From Oscillospiraceae bacterium (GTDB lineage: Bacteria; Bacillota; Clostridia; Oscillospirales; Ruminococcaceae): a stretch of 47,291 bases of DNA. A program made the translations under genes and the position numbers. This document shows positions 41,057 through 47,291 of this stretch, one piece after another. The stretch covers positions 1-47,291 of the forward strand of contig JAFLUH010000007.1 of assembly GCA_022508895.1 (NCBI GenBank). Reading direction: 5' to 3'. Numbering within the stretch: the first letter of the stretch is position 1; every line of letters begins with the position of its first letter. The notes under the pieces were generated by a model. It was not told the origin of the DNA. It saw only the letters and a program-made list of their open reading frames with translations, and did no database searches.

Positions 41057-42550
41057 ATGAACTACAAAAGCACCCGCAACCCTGCAATAAGCATTACAAG
41101 CGCACAGGCGATAGCACAAGGTCTGTCAGCCGAGGGCGGCTTATTCGTCCCCGAAAACCTTCCCCAAATCAATGAGGACTTCATAAAATCCCTGTGCGAT
41201 AAATCCTACGCCGACAGAGCCTACGACATCTTCAAACTCTTCCTCACCGACTTCACCGACGAGGAGATACGCCACTGCGTAAAAAACGCCTACGCAGACA
41301 ACTTCGACACCGAAAACATAGCCGAAATATCCCATCTTCTCAGCGGCACATATATACTCGAATTATGGCACGGTCCCACCTGCGCCTTCAAGGACATGGC
41401 GCTGCAGATCCTCCCCTACCTCCTCACCACCTCCGCCAAAAAGACTATCCCCGACAAGGATATAGCAATTTTGGTAGCAACTTCGGGCGATACGGGCAAA
41501 GCCGCTCTCGAAGGCTTCAAGGACGTATCCGGCACCACCATAACCGTATTCTACCCCGAGGACGGCGTAAGCGATATGCAGAAGCGCCAGATGGCGACGC
41601 AGGAGGGAAACAACGTCTTCGTCTGCGCCGTAAAAGGCAACTTTGACGACTGTCAGAACGGCGTAAAAGCCATCTTCACCGACAAGGACATGATTGCAGA
41701 GCTTGACAAAGCGGGAATAGTCCTATCCAGCGCCAACTCCATCAACTGGGGCAGACTGTCTCCCCAGATAGTCTACTACATCTCCGCCTACGCCGAGCTG
41801 GTAAAGAACGGCGAAATAACCTACGGCGAGAAGATAAACATAGTAGTCCCCACCGGCAACTTCGGCAACATCTTGGCAGCCTACTACGCCAAGGAAATGG
41901 GACTTCCCGTAAACAAGCTTATCTGCGCCTCCAACGCCAACAACATTCTGACCGACTTCATCAATACAGGCGTCTATGACCGCAACCGAGCTTTCTACAC
42001 CACCGTCTCCCCCTCCATGGACATTCTCATTTCCAGCAACCTTGAGCGTCTCCTCTACCACCTCTCCGGCGAAAGCACCGACTTAATAAATCAGTGGTTC
42101 ACCTCTCTCAAAGAAACTGGCAGATACGAGGTGACCCCCGAGGTAAAGGCAAAAATACAGGACCTGTTCTGTGCCGGCTGCTGCAACGACATCGAAACCA
42201 AAGCCGCCATCAAGGAGTGCTTCGACAGCTACTCCTACCTGATGGACACCCACACCGCCGTAGCCTACAAGGTCTACAACGACTACAAAAACAAAACCGG
42301 CGACACCACCAAGACCGTAATAGCCTCCACCGCCAACCCCTACAAATTCGGCGCAGCCGTTTTCGACGCTTTACGGGGCGATGCGACCGGTCTCGACGAG
42401 TTTGCGATAATCGAAAAGCTGGAATCCATGACCGGCACCACCATACCCCAGCCCCTTGCCGCCACCAAAAACAAGGAGATCCGCTTCAAGGGCGTAATAG
42501 ACCGCACGAAGATGCCCACTGCCGTCCTTGATTTCCTTAAAAAGCCATGA
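41057..42550 (+). CDS. thrC: threonine synthase
   Basis: ThrC converts O-phosphohomoserine to threonine, using PLP. The PLP lysine is K112 in HGPTCAFKDMALQ. ATSGDTGKAALEG and the phosphate-binding PTGNFGNILAAYYAK are intact. The 497-aa length is that of the long class. It overlaps the following phosphoesterase gene by 4 bases. Together with the asd operon it shows that the aspartate family pathway runs here, although hom and thrB are outside the window. Confidence 0.98.
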   Translation: MNYKSTRNPAISITSAQAIAQGLSAEGGLFVPENLPQINEDFIKSLCDKSYADRAYDIFKLFLTDFTDEEIRHCVKNAYADNFDTENIAEISHLLSGTYILELWHGPTCAFKDMALQILPYLLTTSAKKTIPDKDIAILVATSGDTGKAALEGFKDVSGTTITVFYPEDGVSDMQKRQMATQEGNNVFVCAVKGNFDDCQNGVKAIFTDKDMIAELDKAGIVLSSANSINWGRLSPQIVYYISAYAELVKNGEITYGEKINIVVPTGNFGNILAAYYAKEMGLPVNKLICASNANNILTDFINTGVYDRNRAFYTTVSPSMDILISSNLERLLYHLSGESTDLINQWFTSLKETGRYEVTPEVKAKIQDLFCAGCCNDIETKAAIKECFDSYSYLMDTHTAVAYKVYNDYKNKTGDTTKTVIASTANPYKFGAAVFDALRGDATGLDEFAIIEKLESMTGTTIPQPLAATKNKEIRFKGVIDRTKMPTAVLDFLKKP

Positions 42551-43239
42551 GCTTATACGTTTTAGGCGATCTGCACCTGTCCTTCGGCACCGACAAGCCC
42601 ATGGACATTTTCAAGGGCTGGGACAACCATGTTGAGAAGATACAGGAAAACTGGAACGCTGTTGTGACGGAAAATGACACGGTGGTGGTGAACGGCGATA
42701 TTTCCTGGGCAATGTCCCTTGACCACACCGAAAAGGACTTTGCCTTTATCAACAACGAGCTGACAGGCAATAAGATATTCATAAAGGGCAACCACGACTA
42801 CTGGTGGGCGACAAAGTCCAAGATGGACGCTTTTCTTGAAAGCAGGGGCTTCGACCGCATAAAAGTCCTGAACAACAACGCCTATCTTGCCGACGGCATA
42901 TCAATATGCGGCACACGGGGTTGGATAAACGACGACAGCGAGCCCTTTGACGCAAAGCTGCTGAACCGTGAAGCGGGCAGACTGGAAATGTCCATCACCG
43001 AGGGCGAGAAGCTGGGCGGCACTCCCATCGCCTTTATCCACTACCCTCCTATTTTCGGCGATGAGAAAAACTACTACATCATCGACGTGATGAAAAAGCA
43101 CGGCGTCACTGACTGCTACTACGGACACGTCCACGGAAAAGCCGTAAAAAAAGCCTTTGAAGGCAATTACGAGGGAATAGGATTTCACATAGCCTCCTGC
43201 GACTGCGTAGGATTTTCGCCTGTCTTGGTAAAAAAGTAA
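42547..43239 (+). CDS. metallophosphoesterase of unknown substrate
   Basis: The 230-aa calcineurin-like protein begins MSLYVLGDLHLSFG (D-x-H), followed by NGDISWAM, GNHDYWW, FIHYPPIF and YYGHVHGKA, a full set of two-metal ligands. The family is widespread in clostridia as a predicted phosphohydrolase; its true substrate is not known to me. The start codon overlaps the thrC stop. It differs from the PPP-like enzyme at 20806 in having the GNHDYWW signature. Confidence 0.92.
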   Translation: MSLYVLGDLHLSFGTDKPMDIFKGWDNHVEKIQENWNAVVTENDTVVVNGDISWAMSLDHTEKDFAFINNELTGNKIFIKGNHDYWWATKSKMDAFLESRGFDRIKVLNNNAYLADGISICGTRGWINDDSEPFDAKLLNREAGRLEMSITEGEKLGGTPIAFIHYPPIFGDEKNYYIIDVMKKHGVTDCYYGHVHGKAVKKAFEGNYEGIGFHIASCDCVGFSPVLVKK

Positions 43240-43270
43240 AAAAAGTACCTGTCCATAGGGTACTTTTTTG
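43240..43270 (+). terminator. terminator after the thrC-phosphoesterase pair
   Basis: A stem AAAAAGTACC/GGTACTTTTT (43240-43249 with 43259-43268) with a 9-nt loop ends in a T-run. Confidence 0.93.
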
Positions 43271-43279
43271 CTTTTATAT

Positions 43280-43308
43280 TTGACATTGCTGTAATAATAT
43301 GGTATAAT
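43280..43308 (+). promoter_or_regulatory. full-consensus promoter of tig-clpP-clpX
   Basis: TTGACA (43280-43285), 17-bp spacer, TATAAT (43303-43308), with TGG before the -10 (extended -10). Both boxes match the consensus perfectly. No CIRCE or CtsR-type repeat is visible around it. Confidence 0.93.
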
Positions 43309-43339
43309 AATTTGACTGTAAAAAACGGAGGAATTATAA

Positions 43340-44623
43340 ATGGAAATCATTTCAAACAACAAGACTGCGGTGAACACCGTGGAGGTTGAATTCAAGAACA
43401 ACGCCGAGGAATTTGAAGCGGCAGTACAGACCGCTTACCTGAAAAAGAGAAAGAACATAACCGTTCCCGGCTTCCGCAAAGGCAAGGCTACCAGAAAGAT
43501 GATAGAGACTCACTACGGCGAGGGCGTATTTTACGACGACGCAGTGAACGCCATATACAGAGGAACCATCGACGACGTTATCAAGGAGCTTGACCTTGAG
43601 GTAGTCGATGTACCCAAGATAGAGGTCACCTCCGTAGGCAAGGAGGAGGGCGTTACCTTCAAGGCAGAGTTCACCACCAAGCCCGAAGTGAATATTTCCG
43701 GCTACAAGGGATTAGAAGCCATAAAAGAGGTCAAGACTATCGGTGACGAGGAAGTGAACGCCGAGCTTTCCAGAATGCAGGACAGAAACGCCCGCATAAT
43801 CGACGTTACCGACCGTGCAGCACAGAAGGGCGACACCGTGGTGTTCGACTTCGAGGGCTTCAAGGACGGAGAAGCGTTTGAAGGCGGCAAGGGCGACAAC
43901 TTCAAGCTTGAGCTTGGCAGCGGCAGATTTATCCCCGGCTTCGAGGACCAGATAGAGGGCAAGAAGATAGACGAGCCCTTTGAGGTAAACGTGACCTTCC
44001 CCGAGGATTATCAGGCGGAAGACCTTGCAGGCAAGGAAGCGGTATTCAAGTGCCTTATCCATGAGATAAAGGGCAAGGAGCTCCCCGAGCTTGACGACGA
44101 GTTTGCGAAGGACGTCAGCGAGTTCGACACTCTTGACGAGCTGAAGGCCGACCTGAAAAAGCATTTGGAGGAGCACGCCGAGCATGACGCCGACAACAAG
44201 CTGGAGACCGACCTGAACACCCAGCTTATCGAAAAGCTGGAGGGCGAGATACCCGAGGTAATGTACGAGAACCGCATCACCGAAATGATGCGTGACTGGG
44301 AATACAACAACCGCTTCCAGGGCATAACCATACAGGACTACCTGAAATACACCGGCACCACCATCGAGCAGTTCAGAGAGAATTTCAGAGACCCTGCTAC
44401 CAAGCAGATAAAGCTGAGACTTGCTCTTGAAAAGATAGCCGCTCTTGAAAACATAGAAGCGACCTCTGAAGAGCTGGAAAAGCACTACGCCGACCTTGCC
44501 GAGGAGCACAAGATGGAGCTTGACAAGGTAAAATCCATCATCAGCGAAAAGAACCTTGCCGAGGACATCAGAGTGGAAAAGGCGTTCAGCTTCGTAAAGG
44601 ACAACGCAAAAATCAAGCAATAA
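43340..44623 (+). CDS. tig: trigger factor
   Basis: This ribosome-bound chaperone and peptidyl-prolyl isomerase meets nascent chains first. The order is an N-terminal ribosome-binding domain with the signature VPGFRKGKA, an FKBP-type domain (GDTVVFDFEGFKDGEAF...GSGRFIPGFEDQIEG, about residues 155-240), and a long helical C-terminal chaperone domain. The 427-aa length is normal. The ribosome site GGAGG lies about 8 bases upstream. It leads the tig-clpP-clpX unit. Confidence 0.98.
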   Translation: MEIISNNKTAVNTVEVEFKNNAEEFEAAVQTAYLKKRKNITVPGFRKGKATRKMIETHYGEGVFYDDAVNAIYRGTIDDVIKELDLEVVDVPKIEVTSVGKEEGVTFKAEFTTKPEVNISGYKGLEAIKEVKTIGDEEVNAELSRMQDRNARIIDVTDRAAQKGDTVVFDFEGFKDGEAFEGGKGDNFKLELGSGRFIPGFEDQIEGKKIDEPFEVNVTFPEDYQAEDLAGKEAVFKCLIHEIKGKELPELDDEFAKDVSEFDTLDELKADLKKHLEEHAEHDADNKLETDLNTQLIEKLEGEIPEVMYENRITEMMRDWEYNNRFQGITIQDYLKYTGTTIEQFRENFRDPATKQIKLRLALEKIAALENIEATSEELEKHYADLAEEHKMELDKVKSIISEKNLAEDIRVEKAFSFVKDNAKIKQ

Positions 44624-44641
44624 TTCAGAAAGGACATTTTA

Positions 44642-45238
44642 ATGGACTACATGAGCCTTGTACCAACCGTCATCGAACAGACAGGCAGAGGGGAGCGTGC
44701 CTATGACATTTACTCCCGCCTGCTCAACGACCGTATCGTAATGCTCCACGAGGAGGTAAACGACGTGACCGCAAGCCTTGTGGTAGCGCAGCTGCTTTTC
44801 CTTGAAGGGCAGGATGCCGACAAAGACATTCAGCTTTACATCAACAGTCCCGGCGGCTCCATCACGGCAGGTATGGCGATATTTGACACCATGCAGTACA
44901 TCAAGTGCGACGTTTCCACGATATGCATGGGCATGGCGGCGTCCATGGGCGCATTCCTGCTGGCGGCAGGCACCAAGGGCAAGCGCATCTGCCTGCCCAA
45001 CGCCGAGGTGATGATACACCAGCCCTCCGGCGGCACCGGCAGAGCGCAGGCGTCCGACATAGATATTGTTGCAAAGCATATAATCTATATCAAGGACAAG
45101 ATGAACCGTATGCTGTCCGAGATGACGGGTCAGCCTCTTGAAAGAATAGCCGCCGACACCGACAGAGACCACTACATGACGGCGGAAGAGGCGCTTGAAT
45201 ACGGCATAGTGGACAAGATATTCGACAAACGCCAATAA
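44642..45238 (+). CDS. clpP: ATP-dependent Clp protease proteolytic subunit
   Basis: This serine peptidase forms the barrel of ClpXP. The triad is Ser101 in MAASMGAF, His126 in MIHQPSGG and Asp176 in DTDRDH. The N-terminus [25 protein letters not shown] is the standard one. The 198-aa length is usual. It lies 18 bases after tig and 27 bases before clpX, as in many clostridia. A short propeptide may be removed. Confidence 0.98.
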   Translation: MDYMSLVPTVIEQTGRGERAYDIYSRLLNDRIVMLHEEVNDVTASLVVAQLLFLEGQDADKDIQLYINSPGGSITAGMAIFDTMQYIKCDVSTICMGMAASMGAFLLAAGTKGKRICLPNAEVMIHQPSGGTGRAQASDIDIVAKHIIYIKDKMNRMLSEMTGQPLERIAADTDRDHYMTAEEALEYGIVDKIFDKRQ

Positions 45239-45265
45239 ATCGGATAACGAGGAATTATTTTTGAT

Positions 45266-46567
45266 ATGCTGAAATGTAATTTCTGCGGAAAAACAGAAGG
45301 CTACGTCTCCAGAATGCTTGTGGGAAAAAACGGCGTAATATGCAGCGAGTGCGTTATCGCCTCCTACAATATGCTTTTGGAGGAGGGCGAGATCCCCTCT
45401 CACGACCAATACAGCGAGATAGGCTCTCACGGCGGCAGCAGGCTGAGGAAGGATAAGCTGCTGAAGCCCGCCGAGATAAAGGAGATACTGGACGAATACA
45501 TCATCGGTCAGGAGGAAGCGAAAAAGACCCTTTCCGTAGCTGTATACAACCATTACAAAAGAGTTCTGGCAGCCGAAAAGAAGGACAGCGACAACGACAT
45601 TGAGCTGCAAAAGAGCAACGTTCTCCTTCTCGGACCCACCGGCGTAGGCAAGACCATGCTTGCCCAGACTCTCGCAAAAATACTCAACGTCCCCTTCGCC
45701 ATAGCCGACGCGACCACATTAACGCAGGCAGGCTATGTAGGCGAGGACGTGGAAAACGTGCTTCTGCGCCTGATACAAGCCGCCGACTTCGACATAGAAG
45801 CCGCCGAAAAGGGAATAATCTACATCGACGAGATAGACAAGATATCCCGCCGCTCCGAGAACACCTCCATAACCCGTGACGTAAGCGGCGAAGGCGTTCA
45901 GCAAGCATTGCTTAAAATAGTAGAAGGAACGATATCGAATGTTCCCCCGCAGGGCGGCAGGAAGCACCCCAATCAGGAATTTATCCAGATAGACACCAGC
46001 AATATCCTGTTCATCTGCGGCGGCGCCTTCGAGGGGATAGAGAAGAACATTCTCGCCCGTATCAATTCGTCCTCCCTCGGCTTCGGCGCTGAGCTGAAAA
46101 GCAAGAAGGAGCAGTCGATAACCGAAGCCTTCCATCAGGTAGCTCCCGAGGACTTGGTGAAGTTCGGCATAATCCCCGAGCTTGTAGGCAGACTGCCTAT
46201 CGTGACCGTCCTTGACGAGCTGGACGAGGAAGCGCTCATAAAGATACTGATAGAGCCGAAAAACGCTCTTATCAAGCAGTATATCTACCTTTTCGGCTTG
46301 GACGGCATCGACCTTGAAATAGAAACCGACGCCCTGCGGGAGATAGCGAAAAAAGCGTTAGAGCGCAAAACAGGAGCAAGAGGACTTCGCACCATAGTTG
46401 AGGATATACTGTCCCAGACAATGTTTGAAGCCCCCTCCGACGAAACGCTGACAAGGGTGGTAGTAACTGCCGACAACGTAAAGGACGGCACTCAGCCCAA
46501 GCGCATAAGCGAGGAAAAGAAGCCTGACCCCGTGCTGAAAAAGAGCACAAAAAAGAACGCAAGTTAA
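45266..46567 (+). CDS. clpX: ATP-dependent Clp protease ATP-binding subunit ClpX
   Basis: This AAA+ unfoldase feeds substrates to ClpP. The N-terminal zinc finger has C4, C7, C26 and C29. Walker A is GPTGVGKT (about 123-130), Walker B is [10 protein letters not shown], and the loop contacting ClpP contains LGFG in place of IGF. The 433-aa length is normal. The C-terminal tail ends in basic residues (KKSTKKNAS). It ends the operon, and a terminator follows 8 bases later. Confidence 0.98.
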   Translation: MLKCNFCGKTEGYVSRMLVGKNGVICSECVIASYNMLLEEGEIPSHDQYSEIGSHGGSRLRKDKLLKPAEIKEILDEYIIGQEEAKKTLSVAVYNHYKRVLAAEKKDSDNDIELQKSNVLLLGPTGVGKTMLAQTLAKILNVPFAIADATTLTQAGYVGEDVENVLLRLIQAADFDIEAAEKGIIYIDEIDKISRRSENTSITRDVSGEGVQQALLKIVEGTISNVPPQGGRKHPNQEFIQIDTSNILFICGGAFEGIEKNILARINSSSLGFGAELKSKKEQSITEAFHQVAPEDLVKFGIIPELVGRLPIVTVLDELDEEALIKILIEPKNALIKQYIYLFGLDGIDLEIETDALREIAKKALERKTGARGLRTIVEDILSQTMFEAPSDETLTRVVVTADNVKDGTQPKRISEEKKPDPVLKKSTKKNAS

Positions 46568-46569
46568 AT

Positions 46570-46601
46570 AAAATGAGCCGTTTTAAATACGGCTCTTTTT
46601 C
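46570..46601 (+). terminator. clpX terminator
   Basis: A 7-bp stem GAGCCGT/ACGGCTC (46575-46581 with 46589-46595) with a 7-nt loop is followed by TTTTTCTT. Confidence 0.92.
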
Positions 46602-46622
46602 TTACAGAAGCGAGGCGCCCCC

Positions 46623-47273
46623 ATGCTTGAAAAAATGGACGATTTTTTTGAAAACAGGCTGTCCGACTATGACCGCCACATGCTCGCCGACATAGACGGC
46701 GCAAGCGGATTTTACGCCTACACAGCCGCCAAACTCCCCACAGCCCCCGGCACCCGAATACTCGACTTAGGCTGCGGCACAGGCTTAGAGCTGGAACAGT
46801 ATTTTCCCCTGAACCCCACCGCCCACGTCACGGGAATAGACCTGTCAAAGGCAATGCTGGAAGCTCTTGCAGCCAAATTTCCCGATAAAGACCTCACTCT
46901 GATAAACGCCTCCTACTTCGACTTAGATTTAGGCAGTGAGCAATACCACGCCGCCGTCTCGGTAGAATCCCTCCACCATTTCACTGCCGACCTCAAAATG
47001 ACCCTCTACCAAAAGCTGCACCGCTCCCTGAAACCAGCCGGCTATTTTATTTTAACGGACTATTTCGCCGAGTCTGAAGCTCTCGAAAAAGAGTATTTCT
47101 TCGATTTTGAAAATCTCAAACGTGAGCAGGGAATTACCGACGATGCCTTCTATCACTACGACACTCCTCTGACTGTGGAGCATGAAATGGAAATACTGAC
47201 AAAAGCGGGCTTCCCGCAGGTTGAGATACTGAAAAGCTGGGGCAGTACCCACACTGTTATAGCCAAGCGGTAA
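46623..47273 (+). CDS. class I SAM-dependent methyltransferase
   Basis: The 216-aa product has the Rossmann SAM-binding motif ILDLGCGTGLELE (about residues 47-59), TGIDLSKAMLEAL for the adenosine part, and VSVESLHHF further on. The substrate is unknown; size and layout fit small-molecule methylases of the UbiE/COQ5 type. The first 45 residues (DDFFENRLSDYDRHMLADI) form a helical cap common in clostridial members. The gene stands alone after the clpX terminator, and the window ends 18 bases after its stop. Confidence 0.9.
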   Translation: MLEKMDDFFENRLSDYDRHMLADIDGASGFYAYTAAKLPTAPGTRILDLGCGTGLELEQYFPLNPTAHVTGIDLSKAMLEALAAKFPDKDLTLINASYFDLDLGSEQYHAAVSVESLHHFTADLKMTLYQKLHRSLKPAGYFILTDYFAESEALEKEYFFDFENLKREQGITDDAFYHYDTPLTVEHEMEILTKAGFPQVEILKSWGSTHTVIAKR

Positions 47274-47291
47274 ATCGGAATTTAGTGCGTT

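Overview
The window is a chromosomal stretch of a mid-GC Firmicute. I infer an anaerobic gut clostridium of the Oscillospiraceae, probably Ruminococcus or a close relative. The reasons are clostridial gene orders (rpoB-rpoC-rpsL-rpsG-fusA-tuf; gmk-priA-def-fmt-rsmB-rlmN-prpC-prkC-rsgA-spoVM; rplS-rbgA-rnhB-yraN), an archaeal/fungal-type Asd, RemA, SpoVM, heavy use of ATA for Ile, and vegetative promoters with TTGACA/TATAAT-like boxes 17 bp apart. No rRNA, tRNA, CRISPR array, insertion sequence or phage gene was seen. This is core housekeeping DNA, and the unusual content is mostly small proteins, RNA structure and protein variants.

Layout. 1-1205: the 3' end of a glycogen phosphorylase gene, then an XRE regulator and a four-helix membrane protein on the minus strand. 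1363-13461: the transcription/translation block rpoB, rpoC, rpsL, rpsG, fusA, tuf, with separate promoters for rpoB, rpsL and tuf. 13505-13664: a structured RNA/terminator after tuf and a second, bidirectional terminator. 13672-14529 (-): an AraC-type HTH fused to a GGDEF domain. 14645-19144 (-): a lysine unit transcribed as L-box lysine riboswitch, GNAT acetyltransferase, asd, dapA, dapB and a stand-alone double-ACT protein.

19156-23700: queA, Nudix hydrolase, PPP-like phosphoesterase, tgt and mntP; queA and tgt are both queuosine enzymes. 23792-35574: remA, gmk, priA, def, fmt, yugP-like protease, rsmB, rlmN, prpC, prkC and rsgA, linking growth-envelope signalling (PrpC/PrkC) to translation start and rRNA modification. 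35631-36977: a pocket of very small genes, namely a 52-aa membrane peptide, the 28-aa SpoVM, a 110-aa single-pass protein and an SpoIVFB-like M50 protease. 37046-41032: rplS with a long structured leader and trailer, two tandem signal peptidases, rbgA, rnhB and yraN. 41057-43239: thrC and a metallophosphoesterase. 43280-46567: tig, clpP, clpX (protein folding and quality control). 46623-47273: a SAM methyltransferase.

I did not find a clearly new multi-gene system. The best leads are the roughly 110-nt multi-branched RNA after tuf, the small-gene sporulation pocket, the AraC-GGDEF fusion, the lysine riboswitch reading first into an acetyltransferase gene, and a ribosomal protein S12 carrying Arg at the position where Lys-to-Arg gives streptomycin resistance in other bacteria.
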